From contig JAPFFF010000002.1 in assembly GCA_039105265.1 (NCBI GenBank), positions 9,548,001-9,612,000 of the forward strand: 64,000 nucleotides of DNA. Reading direction: 5' to 3'. The position numbers were made by a program, and so were the translations under genes. The DNA comes from Tritrichomonas musculus (Eukaryota > Parabasalia > Tritrichomonadida > Tritrichomonadidae). Shown in pieces: positions 31,078 through 39,649 of the stretch; within the stretch, counting starts at the first letter, position 1, and every line of letters begins with the position of its first letter. The notes beneath the pieces were generated by a model. The model was not told where the DNA came from and ran no database searches. It saw only the letters and a program-made list of their open reading frames with translations.

Positions 31078-34000
31078 TTATAATAAGTCATTTCCAAATC
31101 CTTCATAAAATAATGTTGAAATTTTCCTTAATTTTGGATACTTTGAGATAACCTCAGATTCATTTATGTTGCCAATCTTAAAAGATGGTACTGGTTGTAA
31201 TTTAATATCATACACAAAATCTTTGTCTCTGTAAGATTCAAAATTCGGTAATTTATCTAATTTATCTAATAATCTTAAATCGCTGATTGTTTGGCTTATT
31301 TTAATCCACAAATCATTTGAAACATTATTACCGATTTTTTCCTTAATTTTATCAGTATCGAAATCAAATTGTTCAATCAATATCAAACAAAGTAAAATCA
31401 TAGAATGATAAAATTTGTAAGATGACATAATTAATAACTCAATTGCTTTGTTAATTTTTTCTTTGAATGCATCATCATACAAATAAATATGCGCTAAATT
31501 GTACATTGACAAATAATCATTTTTTTGGCGAATAGCTTCATTAAAGTATTCAATTGCCTTGCCAATTTGGCTTTCATTTCCGTCATGTCCGTGCTTGAAT
31601 ATAATTCCTAGATTATTTTTGGCATATTGATTGTTGAATGATGATGCTTCCTTATAAAAATGAATGGCTTCTTCAATGTTCCTCTCAATACACTTTCCTT
31701 CATGAAGCAAGAATCCATGAGCAAAATTAGCATGTCTGAATTTATTCTGTGATGCAAGAACTATATAATAACGACCTTTTTTAATATCTTGAATTGGTTT
31801 TTCACTAGTGTAATATATAAAGCCTAAATTATATTGTGCTCGTGGATTATTTTGATTGGCAGCAAGTGTAAAATAATGAATAGCTTTATTTACATCACGT
31901 GTGACGTATTTCCCTTCATAATAAATAGTGCCCAAATTGCTTTGTGCTTCTGAATCTTTTAGATCAGCTGCCAATGAAAAGAAATGTATTGCTTTGCTGA
32001 TATCAGGCATGATATATCGGCCTTTATAATAGATGATACCCATGTTGAAAAGCGCATCTGTATTATTTAGGTATGCCGCATGTGAAAGATGATAAATTGC
32101 TTTGTTCATATCACGTGTGACATATTTACCATCTTCATAAATATTGCCCAGAATTAAATGTGCTTGTGCAAGATTTTTCTCTGATGCTAACAAAAGATAA
32201 TGCATTGCTTTATAAATATCACGCGTGACAAATTGTCCATAGTAATAAATAAGGCCCAAATTATATTGTGCTTGTGAATTATTTTGATTTGAAGCAAGTG
32301 ATAAGTAATGAATTGCTTTATTAATATCACGTGTGACATACTTGCCTTCTTCATAAATGATGCCGAGTATTGATTGTGCCTCTGAATTATTTTGTTTTGC
32401 AGCAAGAGTGAAATAATAAATTGCTTTATAAATATCTTGCTTTACTTTTTTCCCTTCATATAAAATGAGACCTAAATTGAATTGAGCTTCAGGACAATTA
32501 TTCTCTACAGCTAAAGAATAATAATGAATTGCTTTGTCAACATCAGACTCAATATATTGACCTTTGTCATATATTACACCAAGATTAAATTGAGATTTTG
32601 GATCGTTTTGTTCTGCTGCAAGTTGATAATAATGAATTGCCTTTTTCATATCAATTGAAATATATTGACTAGATGAATATAAAATCGCTAGATTTACTTG
32701 TGCATTAATATCATTTTGTTCTGCTGCAAGTTGAAAATAATGAATTGCTTTGTTGATATCACGATCAATAAATTTTCCTGAAAAATAAATTGTACCAAGA
32801 ATTGATTGTGCTCTAGATAAATTTTGATCAGCAGCAAGTTGAAAATAATGAATTGCTTTATTTATGTCTTGGGCTACATCTTCCCCTTTGTAATAAGTCA
32901 ATCCAAGATTAAATTGTGCTTGTGTATAATTCTGACTTGCAGCTAACTTCCAATAATGAATTGCTTTATCAATGTCACGTGCAACATATTTTCCTAGATA
33001 AAAAATAACTCCAATATAGAATTGCGCTTCACGATAATTTTGATCAGCAGCAAGTGAATAGTAATGAATAGCTTTGCTAACATTTCTTGTGACATATTTC
33101 CCTTCATTGTAAATATGGCCAAGGTTGTATAAAGCTATTGGATGATTATTATTTGCTGCAAGCGTATAATAATGAATTGATTTGCTAATGTCAGGTGCAA
33201 CAAGTTCATCTTCTTGGTAAATAAGACCTAAAATAAATTGTGCTCTCGAAAAATTTTGGTTTGCAGAAAGTGTAAAATAATGAATTGCTTTCTGAACATC
33301 TCGTGCCACAAGTTTTCCTGTTGAATAAATAATTCCAAGAAAATACTGTGCTTCTGAATGATTTTGATTAGCAGAAAGCGTTAAATAATAAATTGACAGG
33401 TCAATATTTCTTGGTACAAATTTCCCTGTATAATAAATCATTCCTAGATTAAATTGTGCCAGTAAAACATTCTGATTTGCTGCCAATGTCAAATAATAAA
33501 TTGCTTTTTCAATATCTGGCCTGATATTATATTGACCTTCAAGATAAATCAACCCGAGTTTGAATTGTGAGTTTGCATGATTATTATTTGCAGCAAGTGT
33601 AAAATAGTAAACTGCTTTATCGATATCTCGAATTGCATTGTCATCTTCACAATAAATAAGAGCGAGATTATATTGTGATTTTAGATCATTTTGATTTGCA
33701 GCCATTGAATAATAACGAATTGCTTTAATGACATCCCTGGTGATATATTCACCTTCATCATAAATTGTTCCTAAAAAGAACTGTGCCTTTAAAATATTTT
33801 GTTCAGCAGCAAGTGAAAAATAATGAATTGATTTATTGACATCACGTGTAACATATCGTCCTGTTAAATAAATTAATCCGAGATTATATTGTGCTTGTGG
33901 AATATTTTGATTAGCAGCTAATGTTAAATAATGAATTCCTTTGGTGATGTCTCTCTTGATCAATTCACCTTCATAATAAATCAAGCCAAGATTGAATTGT

Positions 34001-35700
34001 GCTAATGAAATATCTTGATCAGCAGCAAGTGTAAAATAATGAATTGCTTTAGCTATGTCTTGCTTGATAAATTTTCCTTCATAATAAATCAAACCAAGAT
34101 TAAATTGTGCTTTTGGATGATTTTGTTTTATTGCCTCCAAATAATAATGAATTGCTTTGTTAATGTCAATAATGGAATTAATACCGACATTATAAATTAA
34201 TCCAAGATTAAATTGTGCCTCAGAATAATTTTGTTTCGCAGAGAGTGAAAAATAATGAATTGCTTTATTAATGTCACGTGTAACATATTTTCCTTCAAGA
34301 TAAAGGTGGCCGAGGTTGAACAGTGCTTCATTTTGTTGACTTACACATGTTTTATTGATTATTTCAAAATATTTAAAAATATTAATTTCTGATTGAAATT
34401 TTGAAATAAATTCTTGAATTATTTCTGTAATAGAAGGACGATTTCGTGCTTCTTCATTCATGCATCTCAGAATAATATTTTCAATTGTTGAATACTTATT
34501 TGATTGAATTTTTGACTTCATCACATATTGAATCATTTTTCCAAGAGAGTAAATATCGCTTTCATAGGAATATATACCTTTTTGGTTTACTTCTGGTGCT
34601 GAGAAATATGAATTTAAGTCCTTGGTCATTGGTTCATCATCATCATCATCATTTTTGTATATCAATCTGTCTAAGTCAATCAAAGTGACAATCTTGTTTT
34701 CATCAATGATTAAGTTGTTTGGCTTTAAATCTCTGTAAATCAATTCGTTTTCATAGAAAAACTTGATTATCATCATCATTTGAAAAATAATAGAAAGAAC
34801 ATCGTTATTTGTGAGTTCTATCATGTCAATGTTTTTCAATGTTTGGCCATTTATGAATTCAATTATAAAGAAGTCATTGTCTTTCACTTTCCCATAAAAA
34901 TTTGGCAAAAATGGATGCTTGAAATTGATGTAATTGTTGATTTCACGTTGAATTAATTTTGTATTTTCAGGATCTATTATATTTGGCTTTTTAATTACAC
35001 ACAATTCTTCGCTTTTTATCAGGAAAATTAATTTACATAAAAAAGTACTTCCAAATCCAACATTTCTTAGCTCAACATAATCATTTTCATTTATTTCTTC
35101 CATAATTTTCTCTTGTTCTAAATTAGAGATAAAATTTTCGATTCGATTTTTATTGTGTCGCAAGTAACTCTTCTTAATTAAATAACCTGATAAACATCTG
35201 ACAAAAAATTGCCAAAATTTACTGATTTTTTGGGTGGTTTTGAGTAATTCCAAGCTTAAATTTCGGATTTCATCTAAAAAATCGGAATCAGGTTTGATTT
35301 CTTTATTTTTAATTTCATATTTTTCTTGAATGATCGTGTTAGTGTTTGATAAAAAGCACACTGAAAGATTGAAATTAGTAGATAAAATATCTTGAAGAAA
35401 TGTTGATGAATGATCAAGAATAATCAATGTTTTCTCAAAACAAATAATTAGATATTGTTGATTTGTTTCTTTGTTGAATTTATCGTTTTGATCAATTATG
35501 ATTATTTTTGATTTTTTTACGTTCTGAAAAATTTTTTGCTTTTCATCTTCATTAAGTGCTGAACTTTGAGAGATATGAATAAAAATATAATCTTGAACTA
35601 TGCTTTTTAATCCAACTTTTCCGAATTTGATCTCTGGATCTTTCAAAATTTCATGAATTCCAAATATATTTTGGGCTGCCGCTGTGTTTAACAATGACAT
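31078..35700 (-). CDS. Protein kinase fused to about 27 Sel1 repeats
   Basis: 1540 residues from the first ATG of the frame; ten further codons upstream lack a start. Residues ~1-205 are a unique region with a Rossmann-like strand pattern (YIFIHISQSS, KIIIIDQND, LIICFEKTLIILDHS), followed by a kinase at ~210-450: GFGSTFLCKLIF (imperfect glycine loop), Lys in CVIKKP, YRDLKPNN with catalytic Asp and Asn, DLD in place of DFG, APEV and RPSI. The metal Asp is retained, so activity is plausible. Then come about 27 Sel1 repeats of 36 residues (INKAIHYFTLAANQNNPRAQ and similar) running to ~1440. Sel1 solenoids scaffold protein complexes, as in SEL1L/Hrd3. It probably acts as a kinase scaffold. The repeat array is visible in the DNA as a 108-bp periodicity without break. 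Confidence 0.94.
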   Translation of the reverse strand: MSLLNTAAAQNIFGIHEILKDPEIKFGKVGLKSIVQDYIFIHISQSSALNEDEKQKIFQNVKKSKIIIIDQNDKFNKETNQQYLIICFEKTLIILDHSSTFLQDILSTNFNLSVCFLSNTNTIIQEKYEIKNKEIKPDSDFLDEIRNLSLELLKTTQKISKFWQFFVRCLSGYLIKKSYLRHNKNRIENFISNLEQEKIMEEINENDYVELRNVGFGSTFLCKLIFLIKSEELCVIKKPNIIDPENTKLIQREINNYINFKHPFLPNFYGKVKDNDFFIIEFINGQTLKNIDMIELTNNDVLSIIFQMMMIIKFFYENELIYRDLKPNNLIIDENKIVTLIDLDRLIYKNDDDDDEPMTKDLNSYFSAPEVNQKGIYSYESDIYSLGKMIQYVMKSKIQSNKYSTIENIILRCMNEEARNRPSITEIIQEFISKFQSEINIFKYFEIINKTCVSQQNEALFNLGHLYLEGKYVTRDINKAIHYFSLSAKQNYSEAQFNLGLIYNVGINSIIDINKAIHYYLEAIKQNHPKAQFNLGLIYYEGKFIKQDIAKAIHYFTLAADQDISLAQFNLGLIYYEGELIKRDITKGIHYLTLAANQNIPQAQYNLGLIYLTGRYVTRDVNKSIHYFSLAAEQNILKAQFFLGTIYDEGEYITRDVIKAIRYYSMAANQNDLKSQYNLALIYCEDDNAIRDIDKAVYYFTLAANNNHANSQFKLGLIYLEGQYNIRPDIEKAIYYLTLAANQNVLLAQFNLGMIYYTGKFVPRNIDLSIYYLTLSANQNHSEAQYFLGIIYSTGKLVARDVQKAIHYFTLSANQNFSRAQFILGLIYQEDELVAPDISKSIHYYTLAANNNHPIALYNLGHIYNEGKYVTRNVSKAIHYYSLAADQNYREAQFYIGVIFYLGKYVARDIDKAIHYWKLAASQNYTQAQFNLGLTYYKGEDVAQDINKAIHYFQLAADQNLSRAQSILGTIYFSGKFIDRDINKAIHYFQLAAEQNDINAQVNLAILYSSSQYISIDMKKAIHYYQLAAEQNDPKSQFNLGVIYDKGQYIESDVDKAIHYYSLAVENNCPEAQFNLGLILYEGKKVKQDIYKAIYYFTLAAKQNNSEAQSILGIIYEEGKYVTRDINKAIHYLSLASNQNNSQAQYNLGLIYYYGQFVTRDIYKAMHYLLLASEKNLAQAHLILGNIYEDGKYVTRDMNKAIYHLSHAAYLNNTDALFNMGIIYYKGRYIMPDISKAIHFFSLAADLKDSEAQSNLGTIYYEGKYVTRDVNKAIHYFTLAANQNNPRAQYNLGFIYYTSEKPIQDIKKGRYYIVLASQNKFRHANFAHGFLLHEGKCIERNIEEAIHFYKEASSFNNQYAKNNLGIIFKHGHDGNESQIGKAIEYFNEAIRQKNDYLSMYNLAHIYLYDDAFKEKINKAIELLIMSSYKFYHSMILLCLILIEQFDFDTDKIKEKIGNNVSNDLWIKISQTISDLRLLDKLDKLPNFESYRDKDFVYDIKLQPVPSFKIGNINESEVISKYPKLRKISTLFYEGFGNDLL

Positions 35701-35919
35701 TGTTAAAAATAATAAATGTAAACTTTTCAAAATTCAAAAAGCCCATTCAAAATAAATTTGATAAAATTAAGAATTTTTCTGTCAGCAAACTTTTCTATTT
35801 TTAGTAGTATACAATTGTGGTGATTTTAGGACTAAAGTCCTGACGAGCTTTGAAACGACCTCCATAAATATAGGTCATTAATGCTTTTCATTTCTGTCTT
35901 CATTTTTGAGTTCGTTATA

Positions 35920-36691
35920 CAGGGTGTTCGATAATGACCTGGAATCTCAATATGTAAAATAAATAGAAAATAAATAGTTTTAGTTTATTGATTATTCGAC
36001 GTATTCTCCTCCAATATCAATGCATCGCTGAAGACGTTTAATCCAGTTCTCAAAAAGTGAAATATAAAACTCTTTTGGTTTTTCTCTCAAAAATTTCTGT
36101 AATTCCGAAAGAAGTTCTTCTTCTGTATCAAACCGTTTTCCTTGGAAACTTGTTTTTGCTGTACCAAAAATGCCAAAATCATAAATTGCAAGATCTGGGC
36201 TGTATGGAGGGTGTGGCACTTTTCTAAATGTAGTTTTCATCAAATAATTTGTAACCATATTTGCATTATGTGATGGTGCGTTATCATAGTGAAGTAACAT
36301 TTTTTGTTTTTGCTGTTTAGCAGCTTTAGTAATTTCCAAATTTTCTGATTTTTGTATGATATTATAAAGGAAATTTTCAGCATTTATTTTGATACCTTGA
36401 GGTTTCACCTTGACCATTCACAAAAATTGTAACCATTGTTTTTTCAAGCTCCTTTAAAATTAAAAGGTCAGTTTGGTCGTCTATTGGCCTTCCTGAGCTT
36501 TGTTGATTCAAAAGGTCTCTTCGCCCCTTCCTAATCTCACTTATCCAAAAGTATAGGCTTGATTGAGAATACACATCATCACCATATACTGTTTGCAATT
36601 CTGTGATGATTTCTTCATTTTTAAAGTTTTTACGAAGTAAAAACTTTATAACAAATCTTTGCTCAATATCCATTTTTTTAAAAATTATAAA
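35920..36691 (-). mobile_element. Mariner-family DNA transposon, internally deleted and cut at its 5' side
   Basis: The right end is canonical: TA target dinucleotide at 35918-35919, then CAGGGTGTTCGATAATGACC, a mariner terminal repeat. The transposase is read toward that end. The other terminal repeat is absent: at 36692 the sequence passes directly into the long inverted repeat of another element, only 18 bases upstream of the transposase ATG, and no mariner end is found beyond that element. The copy is therefore dead and older than, or interrupted by, its neighbour. Confidence 0.88.
35992..36673 (-). pseudogene. Broken mariner transposase
   Basis: The first piece (36673 to about 36380) encodes the paired helix-turn-helix DNA-binding region (MDIEQRFVIKFLLRKNFKNE, then SGRPIDDQTD). 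The second piece (36417-35992, another frame) encodes the C-terminal catalytic half: LLHYDNAPSHN with the second Asp and PPYSPDLAIYDFG with the third, exactly 34 residues apart, the DD34D spacing of mariner. Roughly 80 residues between the two halves are missing, including the first catalytic Asp, and the junction (MVTIFVNGQG) changes frame. It cannot encode a working enzyme. An element of the same superfamily elsewhere would be needed for mobility. Confidence 0.9.
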
Positions 36692-37087
36692 CGTATAGTA
36701 CTGTTCATATTAGGTAAAATGTTCATTTTAAAGGAAAATCTGACAAAAAGACGTTAAGGAAAAAATCTATTTTATTTGCTTTTTTTCCAGCAACAAATGA
36801 ATAATTTGATTTTTTAAGTAATAGCAAATTATCAACAAACTAACATGAATTAAAATACCCGATGAAATGAACGTTTATAAATTCATACAAAAAGATATCA
36901 GATTTGATGATCAAAAATAAAAGTCAATTAAAACAATTAATTTTATGATTTGCGTGTTTAAAACAGATTAATTTAACAATATTCGGTGCTTTTAGCCTAT
37001 CCTAAATCGCTGGCGATGAGATAATTTGAATAAATAGTTTTTTTTTTATAATCATTTTTATTTTGATAATATTTACTTAAATATCAA
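36692..37087 (+). repeat. Left terminal inverted repeat of the 1.63-kb element
   Basis: Contains a GC-richer block, GCCTATCCTAAATCGCTGGC (about 36996-37015), which is mirrored in the right arm and would be a good probe for other copies. Confidence 0.88.
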
Positions 37088-37925
37088 TTATTTTTTTAGA
37101 AAAAGCAATGTAAATATAAGGTTATCATTCATTTTATATATTTCTATTATCAGCATTTCATAATTCTCAATATATATGAAATTTGTTGGATTTTTTAAAA
37201 AAGTCATCAAAAATGAATTATTCAATTTTATAACAGAAAATATAAAAACTGCATAGCAAAAAATATAATACGCATGATTTAGAAATAAGATACTAGCATA
37301 ATATCACTTTTTTAAATCCCTGTAATAATAAAATTGAAAATACGTGTTTTTAATTGATTGCTTCTTGGAAGCAAAAATTTCTGGAATATTGATATTTAAG
37401 GTGAAAATTATATGCTCTATAGTATAATATTATTAAATATAAAATTATATAGATGAAACTTACTTTGTCTTGAGAAAAATTCACTTTTTTCTAAAATTCA
37501 ATAAACTTATATAAAAGATGCAAAAGTATAGGTTTTCAATGCGTTTTGGTATTTATTTTCTTTCTCATATTTATTTAAAAGATTATTAATCTATTTTGAT
37601 ACTTATTTTAAAAAATCAATTAATCATTTAAGAATTTTTCTTTTAAATCAATTTTTTTTCGACATTTTCAAGAATTGAGCTGTTAAAACACATCACTTCT
37701 TTCATAATCAAAATTTTCTTCATAACACAAAACAATACCTCATATTCATTATAAATCTTAATTTTTTTATCTTGTTATTGATAGCAGGATAGACGAAACA
37801 TACGAATTAAAACAATTTCCAAATTTAAGTTTTCTGGAAGCAAAATATTGTCAATTGGAAAGTGGTGGTATGTTTAAATATATAATTACTATATGATTAA
37901 ATTTTAGTTAATTGGATAAAGAAAC

Positions 37926-38323
37926 AATTAATATTTAAGTAAATATTATCAAAATAAAAATGATTACAAAAAAAAAACTATTTATTCATATTATCTCATC
38001 GCCAGCGATTTAGGATAGGCTAAAAGCACCGAATATTGTTAAATTAATCTGTTTTAAACACGCAAATCATAAAATTAATTGTTTTAATTGACTTTTATTT
38101 TTGATCATCAAATCTGATATCTTTTTGTATGAATTTATAAACGTTCATTTCATCGGGTATTTTAATTCATGTTAGTTTGTTGATAATTTGCTATTACTTA
38201 AAAAATCAAATTATTCATTTGTTGCTGGAAAAAAAGCAAATAAAATAGATTTTTTCCTTAACGTCTTTTTGTCAGATTTTCCTTTAAAATGAACATTTTA
38301 CCTAATATGAACAGTACTATACG
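37926..38323 (-). repeat. Right terminal inverted repeat of the 1.63-kb element
   Basis: Reverse complement of 36692-37087 with only a few substitutions near the inner boundary. Confidence 0.88.
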
Positions 38324-38566
38324 TATAAAAAATATATAAGATAAATTTATTTAAACATTCATTATAATTTTACTTATAAAAATAAATTAATATAATGTTC
38401 ATAGATTATATATATATAAATAATAACAAAAAATTTGCTACGGGACATAAGTAGTGTATAAAATCCTTTTATTTTCACATTAAAAATATCATTTTTGAAG
38501 TCCAGAAAATGAAAATTCTTTATCTGATATGTGCAAAGTTTTGCATTATTTCATTCAATATGATCT

Positions 38567-38830
38567 ATGGAAATCATTTGGCTTCATATAGATGAAGAAA
38601 TAAAACGAATTTGTATAAACAAGCTCTTATGTATTCCAGTTGGCAAAAATGCTGATGATTTTATCAAGTTTCAATATGATCTTTGTAAATCATATGGATG
38701 TAAAAATATTGAAAAAATTATGAAGAAATATGAATTAAAGAATAGCAATTTTCATGATGTATTTGTGAATGATGTTTCAAATGAGGTAAAATTCATGTAC
38801 AGATCATCATTTGTAGGTCATATGACTTAA
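38567..38830 (+). CDS. Small hypothetical protein, doubtful
   Basis: An 87-codon frame with a mixed composition (Lys, Asn, Asp, Cys) that is less repetitive than spacer frames: IHLDEEIKRI-like start, IKFQYDLCKSYGCKNIEKIM in the middle. An overlapping upstream frame from 38511 (MKILYLICAKFCIISFN) would make a signal peptide but ends after 28 codons, so the pair could be the remains of a small secreted protein. I recognise no family. It lies between the long-repeat element and recombinase relics. Confidence 0.3.
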   Translation: MEIIWLHIDEEIKRICINKLLCIPVGKNADDFIKFQYDLCKSYGCKNIEKIMKKYELKNSNFHDVFVNDVSNEVKFMYRSSFVGHMT

Positions 38831-38899
38831 ATCGTTTACATTATTTCTTTAAAATAATACATCTCATTTATAATAAACAAATCATATTCAATTTTTATT

Positions 38900-39425
38900 A
38901 TGTTTATTTTTAACGCTCATCTCATCAAACATCAATATTAGGAATTCAAGATAGCAATATAAAGAAACATGGTCGTTGGTTAAGCGATGCATACATTTTA
39001 TATACTAATGTCGAACCACAAAAAGCAGGAGTTTTAATCTCAAGCAAAATTGAAGCCTCAATAAAAAAATTTTTTCCTCTCAATGCTTTGTTGATTTTTT
39101 TCGATTTTTTTATTTTTCTGAATAAGTGCATTTCTAAATTTTTAGCTAATGGAATTGAAGCAGTCAAAAAGTGAGCCATTGAAAAGAATTTATGAGTTTA
39201 TTGCATTTTTTCAATCATCATTTCCAACATCAAATACGAAGCTATTTTTGAATATTCGGAAACGCACGTCGTTTAAACCAAGATAGTTAGTCATAACATT
39301 TGCGTGAGTGACTTAGAGCTCACTAATCTCCAATTGCTAGAATATCTGATAATGAAATTAAAGACATGAAAGTCGGCTAAGCGATATATAGATATTTTAT
39401 AGGCTAGTAAAGCCAGAAAATGCTG
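38900..39425 (+). mobile_element. Tyrosine-recombinase element relics (fossil)
   Basis: Two successive stretches resemble the C-terminal catalytic core of tyrosine recombinases. The first (about 38917-39010) has RSSHQTSILGIQDSNIKKHG followed by RWLSDAYILY, matching the Arg box, the HGRW box and the tyrosine-bearing end. The second (about 39340-39420) has ISDNEIKDMKVG followed by IYRYF, the same region of another copy. Nothing upstream can be assigned. The pieces are old and carry several breaks. Crypton-like or other tyrosine-recombinase elements are the likely source; the family cannot be fixed from so little. Confidence 0.5.
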
Positions 39426-39649
39426 TTTAAATATCTCAACTAAATATTTTTAATATGAAAAATCAACTTTTTTTATATTTCTTTTTTCATTGAGGTTTTT
39501 TTTTTTTTTTTTTTCCCATATTTCAAAAAGTAGCTTCCATAATTTGATTTGTGGAAATGATGAAGAATTGAAAAAGTTGTCATTGAAAGAATTAAAATTT
39601 CCACAAAGATCATTCAAAAAGTTCTCAGCAAAATTTTCATTTTAAAAAA

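Larger units (their letters stand above)
36692..38323. mobile_element. Element with ~396-bp terminal inverted repeats and no gene
   Basis: The left arm (36692 to about 37087) reappears in reverse at about 37926-38323 almost without change. Ends read CGTATAGTACTGTTCATATT. The hexamer TATAAA abuts both outer ends (36686-36691 and 38324-38329), a candidate 6-bp target duplication, though AT-rich enough to arise by chance. The 840-base centre has no reading frame of note and is as AT-rich as the spacers. Long arms occur in several superfamilies (Mutator-like, foldback, Polinton-like), so the family is open. Near-identity of arms suggests a young insertion. It lies directly against the mariner relic. 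Confidence 0.85.

Noticed and set aside
31078-34350. Satellite DNA with 108-bp period
   Set aside because: The periodicity is the coding sequence of Sel1 repeats in one open frame.
36692-38323. Assigning the long-repeat element to a named superfamily
   Set aside because: Arm length and a possible 6-bp duplication fit more than one family and the centre has no gene to decide.
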